From positions 1 to 59,406 of the forward strand of contig WSLY01000014.1 of assembly GCA_013316825.1 (NCBI GenBank): DNA of 59,406 nt, given 5' to 3'. This stretch comes from Lachnospiraceae bacterium. GTDB lineage: Bacteria; Bacillota; Clostridia; Lachnospirales; Lachnospiraceae. Below are positions 33,108 to 46,836 of the stretch, piece after piece (the stretch's first letter is position 1; the number at the start of each line of letters is the position of its first letter). The notes below the pieces were generated by a model that ran no database searches, had not been told where the DNA came from, and saw only the letters and a program-made list of their open reading frames with translations. The position numbers were made by a program, and so were the translations under genes.

Positions 33108-34568
33108 TCAAATTGAGGCGCTCATGGTTTCCTTGTTGTAACCGTTTAAAAAGGTACTGCCCGCGCCGGACTTTGTAATCTCTCCAATATCCTTATGGAG
33201 CTCCCTTGCCAGAATTTCCACCACCTTGGGAGCACAGAACCCCGACTGACAGCGTCCCATGCCGGCTCTCGTTCTCCGCTTCACGCCGTCCAGCGTAGTA
33301 GCGCCAAGAGGTCTGTGAATGGCATTCAGAATTTCTCCCTCCGTCACCAGCTCACAGCGGCAGACCACGTTGGCATAGGTTCTATTTTCTGCAATCAGCC
33401 GCTTTCTCTCCTCCCGAGAGGCTTCCGCCATACAAGGTATCCCCTTTCTTGCGGCAATAAAATCCGCCCTGTCAGCCGCCGGAAAACGCGCCTGTATCAG
33501 ATTAGCCACGTAAACGCCGACTGCCGGCGCAGCGGAAAGCCCGGGTGAAGCCATACCTGCCACATCAAAAAAGCCCTCTGCATCCTCTGCCTCTCCGATG
33601 ATAAAATCCTCGCTCTCCTCATGGGCACGCAGCCCTGCAAAGGAAGTGATAATCTGCCTTACGGGAAGCTCCTTTACACTCCTTGCACCGACCAGAAGCG
33701 CACGCGCCAGACCGTCCGCAGTTGTGTTGACACCCTCCTTGTCCCCAATATTCTCCGCAGTAGGACCTACCAGCAGATTGCCATGCACCGTGGGCGTCAC
33801 CAAAATGCCCTTGCCGTTTGCAGAAGGAAGCTGAAATATGGTACTTCCCACCAGCCCGCCCGTTTTTTTATCCATCAGGCAGTACTCCCCACGGCGCGCC
33901 GTAATATGCAGCCTGCGTCCGCTCACCATATTGTGAAGAGTATCCGCATGGACGCCTGCAGCGTTTACCACCACTTTTGCCCAAAATTCCCGCTCCCTTG
34001 TCAGAATCCGGTAACCGCCCTGTTCGCGCTCTATTTTCACTACCTCCGTATTCAGGTAAAAGTCCACACCATTTACCGCCGCGTTCTCCGCCAGCGCAAT
34101 ATTCAGCCCAAAAGGGCAGACAATGCCGCCTGTCTTTGCATACAGAGCTGCCTTTACCTCGTCAGAAAGCGCCGGCTCCAGCGCACGCACCTCGTCTCCT
34201 GACAAAATCTGCAGCCCTTCCACACCGTTTTGTCTGCCGCGCTCATACAACTCCTGCAGCTGCTCCCTGCCATCCTCTTCAAAACTTACCACAATGGAAC
34301 CATTCTGTTTATAAGAAAAATCAAGCTCCTTTGAGAGCGTTTTCATCATTTTTGCGCCCTGCACATTCAGCTTTGCCTTGAGCGTATCCGGCTGGGCGTC
34401 AAAACCTGCATGTACAATGCCGCTGTTTGCCTTTGAGGTTCCTTCACAGACGTCACTCTCCCGTTCCAGCACTGCAATTCTTCGCGTCTTTTTAGCAAGC
34501 TCTCTTGCGACGGCACTCCCCGACACTCCCGCGCCAATTACCACCACATCATATTCCAGTCTGTCCAT
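33108..34568 (-). CDS. GlpA-like FAD-dependent glycerol-3-phosphate dehydrogenase
   Basis: A 486-residue protein: FAD-binding VVVIGAGVSGSAVARELAKK, then a DAO-fold dehydrogenase (SGIVHAGFDAQPDTLKAKL; HITARRGEYCLMDKK). A C-terminal BFD-like [2Fe-2S] domain has VVCRCELVTEGEI and GRCQSGFCAPKVVE, giving four cysteines. This is the GlpA/anaerobic glycerol-3-phosphate dehydrogenase layout, expected to oxidise glycerol 3-phosphate to DHAP. No glpF or glpK is adjacent. GGAGG lies five bases before the ATG at 34568. Confidence 0.85.
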   Translation of the reverse strand: MDRLEYDVVVIGAGVSGSAVARELAKKTRRIAVLERESDVCEGTSKANSGIVHAGFDAQPDTLKAKLNVQGAKMMKTLSKELDFSYKQNGSIVVSFEEDGREQLQELYERGRQNGVEGLQILSGDEVRALEPALSDEVKAALYAKTGGIVCPFGLNIALAENAAVNGVDFYLNTEVVKIEREQGGYRILTREREFWAKVVVNAAGVHADTLHNMVSGRRLHITARRGEYCLMDKKTGGLVGSTIFQLPSANGKGILVTPTVHGNLLVGPTAENIGDKEGVNTTADGLARALLVGARSVKELPVRQIITSFAGLRAHEESEDFIIGEAEDAEGFFDVAGMASPGLSAAPAVGVYVANLIQARFPAADRADFIAARKGIPCMAEASREERKRLIAENRTYANVVCRCELVTEGEILNAIHRPLGATTLDGVKRRTRAGMGRCQSGFCAPKVVEILARELHKDIGEITKSGAGSTFLNGYNKETMSASI

Positions 34569-34617
34569 GCATACCTCCGTTTTTATTATCCTCTATATTT
34601 TCTTATGCCATGACCGT

Positions 34618-37806
<3,189 letters not shown>

Positions 37807-37905
37807 TTACAAGTATAACACCCCTAAGCACTTTATCCAATATCCCAAATGAATTTTCCGGTACGCACCACAGATTTTCCATGCAACACTACGGTTTTTA
37901 CAGAC

Positions 37906-37951
37906 AAAAAAACCTCCCTGTATTTTTGCTTTGCATAAAACACAGGGAAGT
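37906..37951 (-). terminator. Terminator of copA
   Basis: On the minus strand CTTCCCTGTGTTTT pairs with AAAAATACAGGGAGG across an ATGCAAAGC-type loop, followed by seven T residues (plus-strand A run at 37906-37912). It lies about 90 bases after the copA stop. Confidence 0.75.
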
Positions 37952-37953
37952 GA

Positions 37954-37973
37954 TTGCGAAACTCTTATTTGCC
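37954..37973. repeat. Dispersed repeat, copy 1
   Basis: TTGCGAAACTCTTATTTGCC is identical at 47797-47816. With one mismatch on each side the similarity covers 26 bases. It lies between the copA stop and its terminator. Confidence 0.7.
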
Positions 37974-38041
37974 GGTTTCAAATTGTACATGTCGTATATT
38001 CCATAAGCAGACTCTTACAAAACGCCGGACTTACGCCGTTG

Positions 38042-40690
38042 TTACATAATGGAAAGTACTTTGTAATCCTGCTCTTCCACAGCCTTTTGCAGCGCTTCGT
38101 CCGCAATTTCTCCATTCAGCTTCACAACGGCGCTGCCTGACTCGTGGCTGACAACCGCTTCCGTGACCTGCGGCAGCGCCTCAAGGCATTTCTTTACCCT
38201 CGCCTCGCAATGCCCGCACATCATACCTTCGATTTTCATTGTTTTTTCCATTTTTGTTTCCTCCATTTCTTTATCGGGTTTCCCCATATTTCTTTTTTTC
38301 GTTTCTACTTCCCCGTCCGTCTCTTTTTCAGCCGTTTTCCCCTCTTCTGCTTCCTGCGCCTCTTCTCCTTCCTTCATTTGGAGAACCTCCTCTTTGGAGG
38401 TCTTTGCCCTTTTATGCCTGCCATCCCGCTTTGTTGAATGAATGTCCGCCAGATTCAGGCGCAGGGCGTTGGTTACCACGCAAAAGCTGGAAAGGCTCAT
38501 GGCCGCCGCGCCAAACATGGGATTCAGCTTCCATCCAAAAACAGGTATCCAAAGCCCTGCCGCCAGCGGAATCCCAATGACATTGTAAATAAATGCCCAA
38601 AATAAGTTTTCATGAATATTCTTAAGGGTCGCGCGGCTTAGTCTGATTGCCGCCGGCACATCTCGTAAGCTGCTTTTCATCAGCACCACATCCGCCGCAT
38701 CTATGGCAATATCCGTACCCGCGCCAATGGCAATGCCGATGTCCGCCCTTGTCAGCGCAGGCGCATCATTGATGCCGTCCCCCACCATGGCAACCTTCCC
38801 CTGCTCCTTAAGAGAACGTATCACACTCTCCTTGCCATCCGGCAGCACGCCCGCAATCACCTCATCCACACCCGCCTGCCTGCCTATTGCCTTTGCCGTG
38901 CGCGCATTATCGCCGGTCAGCATCACCACGCGAAGCCCCATATTCTGAAGCTCCCTTACCGCCTGCGGGCTGTCCTCCTTTATCACATCCGCAACGGCAA
39001 TCATACCTGCAAAGCTGCTGCCCTTTGCAAAAAACAAGGGCGTTTTGCCTTCCCCTGAAAGCCTCTCTGCTTCTTTTTGTACGGCTTCCGTAATTTCCGC
39101 CCTGCCGCTTATAAACCGATAGTTTCCACCGCTAAGCAGCTCCCCTCTTTTTCTGGCTTCCAGACCGCTTCCTGATAGCGCCCGAAACTCTGTTACCTCT
39201 TCTGCCGCTATCCCCTTTTCCCGTGCATATTCCAAGACCGCTTTTGCCAGCGGGTGCTCGCTTTTCTGCTCCAAGGCACAGGCAGTACGTACCAGCTCCT
39301 CCTTTGAAACGCCCTTTGCCGGATAAATATCCGTTACCCTCGGCTCACCGCTTGTAATGGTTCCTGTTTTATCCAACACCACAATCCGCATCTTACCGGC
39401 TTCTTCCAAAGAAACTGCTGTTTTAAACAGGATACCGTTTTTTGCACCGCAGCCATTGCCGACCATAATGGCAACGGGCGTTGCCAGCCCCAGCGCACAG
39501 GGACAGCTAATCACCAGAACGGAAATGCCCCGCGCCAGCGCAAAGCCAATATCCTTTCCCGCAAGCAGCCATACCAGAATCGTAACCGCCGCAACCGCAA
39601 TCACCGCCGGCACAAAGACGCCGGATACCTTGTCTGCCACTTTCGCAATCGGCGCTTTTGTCGCCGCCGCATCGCTGACCATCTGTATGATTTTTGACAG
39701 GGTGGTGTCTTCCCCCACCCCCGTTGCTTCGCATTTGATAAAACCTGACTGGTTTAAAGTTGCCGCCGATACGCTGTCTCCCTTTTCCTTATCCACCGGT
39801 ATGCTTTCCCCGGTCAGTGCCGCCTCATTTACCGCACTGCTGCCTTCGAGCACCACACCGTCCACCGGAATATTTTCACCCGGTCTGACTACGAACACAT
39901 CCCCTTTTTTAACCTGTTCAACGGGAATCTCTGTCTCGACATTCTCTCTTATAACTACCGCCGTTTTAGGCGCCAGCTTCATCAGCCCCTTCAGTGCATC
40001 CGTGGTACGCCCTTTGGAACGCGCCTCCAGCATTTTGCCAACGGTAATCAAAGTCAGTATCATGGCGGCGGACTCAAAGTAAAATTCATGCATATATGCC
40101 ATAACCGCTTCTATGTTGCCCTTTGCCTGTGCATCCGTCATGGCAAAAAGCGCGTACGTGCTGTATACAAAGGAAGTGCCCGCCCCCAGCGCCACGAGAG
40201 TATCCATATTGGGGGCTCCGTGCAGCAGACTCTTGCAGCCGCTGATAAAAAAACGCTGGTTAATCACCATAATAATGCCAGTGAGCAAAAGCTGCAAAAG
40301 CCCCACAGCAACATGATTGTCCGTCAATGCGTCAGGCAGCCACCAGTCCCACATCATATGTCCCATGGAAATATACATGAGCACAGCCAAAAATACCAGC
40401 GATGCCCATAATCTTTTTTTCAAAAGAGGCGTCTCTCTGTCTGCAAGAGCCGCTTCTTCCCTGCCCTTATCCCCAGACGCCTGCTTTTCATTTCTTTTCC
40501 GCGACGCACCATAGCCCGCTGCCTCCACTGCGGCAATAATATCCTGCTCTAAAGCAGTTCCCTCTACGCCCATGGAATTGGTTAATAAGCTCACCGAACA
40601 GGCGCTTACGCCGGCAACCTTGCCGACCGCCTTCTCCACACGGGCGCTGCAGGCAGCACAGCTCATACCCGTAACCGTATATTGTTCCAT
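38042..40690 (-). CDS. copA: Copper-exporting P1B-type ATPase with HMA domains at both ends
   Basis: An 882-residue Cu+ ATPase from ATG 40690. N-terminal HMA with GMSCAACSARVEK; the membrane Cu site CPC at 396-398 (SCPCALGLA); phosphorylation Asp440 in DKTGTI; then MVGDGINDAPALTRADIGIA and a final membrane pair. A highly charged Lys/Glu-rich linker then leads to a second HMA-type domain (IEGMMCGHCEARVKK), resembling a fused copper chaperone (CopZ). The enzyme exports Cu+ from the cytoplasm. The csoR gene lies upstream in the same orientation. Confidence 0.95.
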   Translation of the reverse strand: MEQYTVTGMSCAACSARVEKAVGKVAGVSACSVSLLTNSMGVEGTALEQDIIAAVEAAGYGASRKRNEKQASGDKGREEAALADRETPLLKKRLWASLVFLAVLMYISMGHMMWDWWLPDALTDNHVAVGLLQLLLTGIIMVINQRFFISGCKSLLHGAPNMDTLVALGAGTSFVYSTYALFAMTDAQAKGNIEAVMAYMHEFYFESAAMILTLITVGKMLEARSKGRTTDALKGLMKLAPKTAVVIRENVETEIPVEQVKKGDVFVVRPGENIPVDGVVLEGSSAVNEAALTGESIPVDKEKGDSVSAATLNQSGFIKCEATGVGEDTTLSKIIQMVSDAAATKAPIAKVADKVSGVFVPAVIAVAAVTILVWLLAGKDIGFALARGISVLVISCPCALGLATPVAIMVGNGCGAKNGILFKTAVSLEEAGKMRIVVLDKTGTITSGEPRVTDIYPAKGVSKEELVRTACALEQKSEHPLAKAVLEYAREKGIAAEEVTEFRALSGSGLEARKRGELLSGGNYRFISGRAEITEAVQKEAERLSGEGKTPLFFAKGSSFAGMIAVADVIKEDSPQAVRELQNMGLRVVMLTGDNARTAKAIGRQAGVDEVIAGVLPDGKESVIRSLKEQGKVAMVGDGINDAPALTRADIGIAIGAGTDIAIDAADVVLMKSSLRDVPAAIRLSRATLKNIHENLFWAFIYNVIGIPLAAGLWIPVFGWKLNPMFGAAAMSLSSFCVVTNALRLNLADIHSTKRDGRHKRAKTSKEEVLQMKEGEEAQEAEEGKTAEKETDGEVETKKRNMGKPDKEMEETKMEKTMKIEGMMCGHCEARVKKCLEALPQVTEAVVSHESGSAVVKLNGEIADEALQKAVEEQDYKVLSIM

Positions 40691-40717
40691 CCTGACGCTC
40701 CCTTCCAAATTGTTTTA

Positions 40718-41047
40718 TCACTTCATCAGCTTTTTCAGGGTATCCAAAAGCTCCTCCACCGTCTCTTCTTTCCCTTCCCGAATATCTTTTATCACGCAAG
40801 TCTTGATATGATTTGCCAGAAGTACTTTATTAAAACTGTTTAACGCGGCGTTGACCGCGGCAACCTGCACCAGAATATCAGTGCAATATGCCTCCTTTTC
40901 CACCATACCCTTAATACCCCGTATCTGCCCCTCAATGCGGTTCAGCCGGTGAAGCAGGTCTTTGTATTCCTTGTCAGAGCGTTCTTTGGTTCTTTGGCAG
41001 CAGTCTCTGCCGCCCGCTTCCTGTTCTGTACTATTTTTCTGCGTCAT
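40718..41047 (-). CDS. csoR: Copper-sensing repressor CsoR
   Basis: A 109-residue four-helix DUF156 regulator. The Cu+ ligands have CsoR spacing: Cys55 (EAYCTDIL), His80 and Cys84 (ANHIKTC). RLNRIEGQIRGIKGMV is the conserved dimer/DNA helix. A perfect inverted repeat lies between its -35 and -10. It should repress itself and copA until copper binds. Confidence 0.95.
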   Translation of the reverse strand: MTQKNSTEQEAGGRDCCQRTKERSDKEYKDLLHRLNRIEGQIRGIKGMVEKEAYCTDILVQVAAVNAALNSFNKVLLANHIKTCVIKDIREGKEETVEELLDTLKKLMK

Positions 41048-41120
41048 GCGTTTTCCTCTCCGTCATACACAGTTTTCCCATAATCGTTTGATTTATTGTT
41101 GTTTTCCTTTTACTACATAC

Positions 41121-41149
41121 ATAATATACCCCCACGGGGTATATTGCAA
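41121..41149 (-). promoter_or_regulatory. csoR promoter with CsoR operator
   Basis: On the minus strand TTGCAA (41144-41149) and TATTAT (41121-41126) are 17 bases apart. AATATACCCC-CAC-GGGGTATATT (41123-41145) fills the spacer; a TATACCCnnnGGGTATA core is typical of CsoR operators. Confidence 0.85.
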
Positions 41150-41165
41150 GTATTTTTTTGAGAGA

Positions 41166-43334
41166 TTACGGTATTTCCTGATTTCGATACAGATTCATCC
41201 GATTCACTATAATTGCTGCCGCTTCCTCCGCCGTTTTCTGTCCCGCAAAATAGGCTGCCGCCTCTTCCTGTAAAATGTTTAATATCTCCCTGTTCTCCCG
41301 TTTTATAACACGGGCGCCGTCTATCAGTTTTCTAACCGCTGCTATTTCCTCCTCTGACGCGGCATAAAGGCAGACTGTCTCCCCTTTATGTTCATACGTA
41401 CTGCGGGGAATTTCCATATCGCTGCCGTCATAATCCACCGTCATCCATCTTTCCGCAGCCTGTGCAAACTGCCTTTCAAGCTGTGGTCTCAAGGTGGAAA
41501 AAGACCAGACGTACGCCCGCTCTCCTTTTGCACATTCCACCAAGAATCGCCATGCCGCTTCCTGATGTTCGCTTTCAGCACAGATTCCCATACTGTTTGC
41601 CGTAACCAGCACCACGCCGTTTCCTTGTACATTGGGATAACCTGTACAGACAAAGCCTTCTCCCCAAAGCGTCCTGTAATAGGTATAATGCAATACTTCA
41701 CGAATACTCCCTGTTTCAAACAGTACCTTATCTTCCTTGTACAAATCCTCATCCGTATTATAAAATGCTTCTTGTGGCATTTTTCCTGCCAAAGTTAAAT
41801 ATTCTGCAATTTTATCGGGACATAATTCCTCCCCGTTTTGCCACGTCTGATAACTGTCGCTCAAAAATAACATCTCCAGCAGCCACTCCCTGCCCACACT
41901 GTCCGGATATAACGCAGGGGAGCTCTCCAAAAAACGCAGCATATCCTGTATTTCCAGTCTTCCATCTTCATTCAGCCATTGTTCTTTTGTTGTGAGCACA
42001 TCCAGTACAAAATTACATGGCAGCATATAACATTTCTCTTCGCTCAATACTGCCTTATATACCGATTCTACCATTTCCATATGGATTCCGTCCCTCTCCA
42101 TAAAAGACTGCAAATCCATTAATACTCCTTTTCTGCCCAGCTCCACGTAATCCATATATTCCGGATTGATTGCGATAATGTCCGGCGCATTTCCCGTCAG
42201 AATATCCTGATATAAAAGGTTGCGTGCAAGCTTTTCGTCACGCTCGCCATAATCGATTACCTCCAAGCAATATTGTGGGTATTTCCTATTAAAATCAGCA
42301 GCCATTCCATCTATAAAATCAGTTCTTCCAATGCAGGCAAGCCTGAGAGTTTCCCTCTCTTCAGGCTCCCGCTCACTGCTCCATAATGCGGAGCTTACCC
42401 TGTCATTTTCACGAAACAGGCAGCCCAATTCCCCTTTCTGTGTGTAAAACATAAGATAAATATCCGGTCCGTTTATTCCATACACGGACCAATCCCAGAT
42501 TTTTTCCTCTGTTCCTTCCTCTATTTGGTAGCGGTACAATCCTGTATCTTTCCGCACCAGAAAACTATCCTTCGTTTCGCTGCAAAACTCCAGACTGACA
42601 GTATCTGCCGCAACGCCAGAGAGCAGTTTTTCTTTTCCTTCCTCCTGCTCCCAAAGGTATACCTGCTGCCTTCCTTCCTCGTCATTTTTTACTATCAGAA
42701 TATTCCCGTTTTTCAAACAGGTCAGTTGGTAGCTGTATGGCTGTTCAAATACCTGTTTTGATAAAATGTTTCCTTCCGCATCCATGTACCAGCACGCAAA
42801 ATCTGAGTATAGCAGAAGATTTCCCCTAAAATCCCGCTGCAGACGCCACGTGTTTCCGTAATCTTCAGCTCCACAATAAAAGTTGTTTACATTTGCCAGT
42901 ATCCTCTGATTTCCATAAAAGTCTATCTCCAACAGATACGTATCTGCTTCCCCGTCTTTTACACGCAGCGTTATAAAATAAGCCGCCTTTTCCCCCTTCG
43001 GATAAAAAGTCAGCACGGATTCTTCCCATATGGCAGCAGAATAAAACGGCTTAAGCTCACAGCTTTGCCCGTCGCCTGCATAGTAAAAATATTCTATCAT
43101 CTCTTCTTCTGAAAAACAGGCGAGAATCATGTTCCCGCCTGCTCCGCAGAAACGGCTGATTTTTCCGGACACCCTACCCGACAAATCCATTATATTTGCG
43201 GCTGCATCCTGTTTCAACACCGAATTTTCCGCCTGTTCTTTCTTAGCTGCTCTTTTTAAAATGAACCATGCCGACAAGCACGTTATTAGCATTATCATAA
43301 TTGGTATCATGATAATTATATATTTCTTTTTCAT
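41166..43334 (-). CDS. Secreted solute-binding-like protein with an N-terminal beta-rich region
   Basis: A 722-residue protein with a signal/anchor segment (IIIMIPIMIMLITCLSAWFI). Residues 60-330 are beta-rich, with Trp/Tyr-containing repeats resembling propeller blades. From about residue 335 an extracellular solute-binding (family 1) domain begins (RLACIGRTDFIDGMAADFNR, then NAPDIIAINPEYMDYVEL and VCTGYPNVQGNGVVLVTANS). It lacks a lipobox and any adjacent permease, so binding or sensing outside the cell is more likely than classical import. It is followed upstream by a 3D-domain protein gene. Confidence 0.75.
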   Translation of the reverse strand: MKKKYIIIMIPIMIMLITCLSAWFILKRAAKKEQAENSVLKQDAAANIMDLSGRVSGKISRFCGAGGNMILACFSEEEMIEYFYYAGDGQSCELKPFYSAAIWEESVLTFYPKGEKAAYFITLRVKDGEADTYLLEIDFYGNQRILANVNNFYCGAEDYGNTWRLQRDFRGNLLLYSDFACWYMDAEGNILSKQVFEQPYSYQLTCLKNGNILIVKNDEEGRQQVYLWEQEEGKEKLLSGVAADTVSLEFCSETKDSFLVRKDTGLYRYQIEEGTEEKIWDWSVYGINGPDIYLMFYTQKGELGCLFRENDRVSSALWSSEREPEERETLRLACIGRTDFIDGMAADFNRKYPQYCLEVIDYGERDEKLARNLLYQDILTGNAPDIIAINPEYMDYVELGRKGVLMDLQSFMERDGIHMEMVESVYKAVLSEEKCYMLPCNFVLDVLTTKEQWLNEDGRLEIQDMLRFLESSPALYPDSVGREWLLEMLFLSDSYQTWQNGEELCPDKIAEYLTLAGKMPQEAFYNTDEDLYKEDKVLFETGSIREVLHYTYYRTLWGEGFVCTGYPNVQGNGVVLVTANSMGICAESEHQEAAWRFLVECAKGERAYVWSFSTLRPQLERQFAQAAERWMTVDYDGSDMEIPRSTYEHKGETVCLYAASEEEIAAVRKLIDGARVIKRENREILNILQEEAAAYFAGQKTAEEAAAIIVNRMNLYRNQEIP

Positions 43335-43357
43335 TGCCGCTCCTCGTATTTACCATC

Positions 43358-44404
43358 TTACTGGGTCCTGATGTACTTTACCGTTCTGTTACCATTAGAA
43401 AAACCGGCTAAGCTTCCCCTGCCTATTCCGCGATATTCATCAATCCGATATCCCTGAATGGCACCCCCTTTATCTTCTGCGACACGCTCTCCAATGCCGG
43501 ATATTTGAACAACGCCTCGTCTCCAAACTGCATTGATTTTTACAAGCGGAATATAATAAGAGTCAACTGCAATCGTACGGTTCTGTGCAGGTACTGTTCC
43601 TGAAGCTGTTGTAGGAGCTGTTACAAACGCATAGGCTGAAGCACCCGAGTTATATCTGATATATTTGCCATCTTCGGTATATCCCGTTCCGTTTAATTTT
43701 ACGGCAGCCAAGAAATCACTTCTGTAAGTTCCCGTAATTCCCGCCGCAGTTATTTTTCCCTCTTTATAATCGGCTTCCTTCGCCACAATATAGGCTGTGA
43801 CATAAAATTGGGACTCATAATTACAGCTTAACACTGTACTGCTTCTTAAGGGAGCCGATGATACAGATAAAGCTGTCCCCATCCTCTTGCATACCGCTTT
43901 CACTTCTACTGTATTGACTCCCCTGACATCAATCTCGATATATCCTATCCCTGCACTATTAGTATTTACTGTTTTAATTCCTGCCACGCCCGCATTTCCA
44001 GATATAACTGCCGCAACCGCACAATTTGTTACCGGTCTGCCATCATTTGCCTTTACCGTAACTTTAAACTTTAGTCGGTACAACGGTACCCCCTGATTGA
44101 TGATATTTTCACTCGTTTTTAAAGGCGTTGTTGGAATAACCTGTTCTCCTTCCCTGACTACCGTAACACTGGCAATATCTTCTGCCGAAGCAAAAGCCGC
44201 TATTCCACTTTCCTCATCATATGCCTGACTGAATAATTCTTCAAGCACTTCCTCCTCTTGGTTTTGGGGCACTGTAATCACATTGTCACCTACGGCAATT
44301 GTAATGTCTTCTAAACCATTAGGTGCACTGTTTTGTGCCTCTACAAAAATGCAGTCCACCAACAGCATACTGATAACGACTAAAATCACAATTCCTCTCT
44401 TCAT
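43358..44404 (-). CDS. Secreted protein with a C-terminal 3D domain
   Basis: A 348-residue protein from ATG 44404 (GGGAGG upstream). A signal peptide (ILVVISMLLVDCIFVEA) is followed by about 70 residues of linker and an immunoglobulin-like region (VPLYRLKFKVTVKANDGRPV, then GIGYIEIDVRGVNTVEVKAV). The C-terminal part contains the three aspartates of the 3D domain: VDSYYIPL, VAEDKGGAIQGYRIDEYRG. 3D domains are double-psi beta-barrels linked to peptidoglycan lytic transglycosylase activity. An Ig-like wall-binding plus catalytic layout is likely. Confidence 0.75.
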   Translation of the reverse strand: MKRGIVILVVISMLLVDCIFVEAQNSAPNGLEDITIAVGDNVITVPQNQEEEVLEELFSQAYDEESGIAAFASAEDIASVTVVREGEQVIPTTPLKTSENIINQGVPLYRLKFKVTVKANDGRPVTNCAVAAVISGNAGVAGIKTVNTNSAGIGYIEIDVRGVNTVEVKAVCKRMGTALSVSSAPLRSSTVLSCNYESQFYVTAYIVAKEADYKEGKITAAGITGTYRSDFLAAVKLNGTGYTEDGKYIRYNSGASAYAFVTAPTTASGTVPAQNRTIAVDSYYIPLVKINAVWRRGVVQISGIGERVAEDKGGAIQGYRIDEYRGIGRGSLAGFSNGNRTVKYIRTQ

Positions 44405-44570
44405 AACATGCCTCCCTTTTTCTTTTTTATCATTCCTTTGCAATATGTAAAATTGTGTAACACACTATAAGAATATTATCCTACAACACTTTTATAAGAG
44501 CCATAGCATATTATGCAAAACTACTATATTCTTTTCATAACGGCAACTAATTTACCCGTCTATTATCAAA

Positions 44571-44600
44571 AAAGAGACTGCGCCAAAGCACAATCTCTTT
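44571..44600 (-). terminator. Terminator of groESL
   Basis: On the minus strand AAAGAGATTGTGC pairs with GCGCAGTCTCTTT, with one weak pair, followed by a T run. It lies 60 bases after the groEL stop. Confidence 0.6.
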
Positions 44601-44661
44601 CCATTCTTTTTGCAGTAAATATACCGCCTTTATAATCCGCGTTCCCCTAAAATGCAGTTAT

Positions 44662-46305
<1,644 letters not shown>

Positions 46306-46327
46306 TTATTTTTTAGTGGTGCAAAGC

Positions 46328-46612
46328 TTACTGGATAACTGCAAGTATATCACTCTGCTTTACGATAATGTATTCCTCTTCTTCAATCTTCACATCTGTT
46401 CCGGCATACTTGGAGTAAATAACCTGATCCCCTGCCTTCACTTCCATCTTAATTTCCTTGCCATCTACCATGCCGCCGGGTCCTACTGCAACGACCTCTG
46501 CCTGCTGGGGTTTTTCTTTATTCTGCCCCGGAAGAACGATACCTGATTTGGTGGTTTCTTCTGCTACTAACTGCTTTAATACAACTCTGTCACCTAACGG
46601 TACTAACTTCAT
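46328..46612 (-). CDS. groES: Co-chaperonin GroES
   Basis: A 94-residue co-chaperonin from ATG 46612 (MKLVPLGDRVVLKQLVAEET), with the mobile-loop region TTKSGIVLPGQNKEKPQQAE and the roof loop with GPGGMVDGKEIK. It caps the GroEL ring. It is the first gene of the groESL operon. Confidence 0.97.
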   Translation of the reverse strand: MKLVPLGDRVVLKQLVAEETTKSGIVLPGQNKEKPQQAEVVAVGPGGMVDGKEIKMEVKAGDQVIYSKYAGTDVKIEEEEYIIVKQSDILAVIQ

Positions 46613-46650
46613 AATAATTGCCTCCTTCATGTGTGGTTATCTTCAAATTA

Positions 46651-46718
46651 TTAGCACTCAATGAAATCGAGTGCTAATCTCTGGAACTTATATTAATTTT
46701 ATATGCAAGGCTTTGCAA
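46651..46718 (-). promoter_or_regulatory. groESL promoter and CIRCE operator
   Basis: CIRCE is complete at 46651-46677: TTAGCACTC-N9-GAGTGCTAA, the HrcA binding site. On the minus strand TTGCAA (46713-46718) and TAATAT (46690-46695) are 17 bases apart, so CIRCE lies just downstream of the -10. Confidence 0.93.
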
Positions 46719-46836
46719 CTGTATTCACAGGCAAATATTTCCTTTTGCCTCACTATATCTCTCGTTTTCTTCTGTTTACTCTTTTTTTCTCATTTTCCCC
46801 TGTAAACACTGATTTAATACTTATTTTATATTCTGT

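Noticed and set aside
39357..40082. 241-codon plus-strand frame within copA
   Set aside because: Antisense to the Cu-ATPase core motifs.
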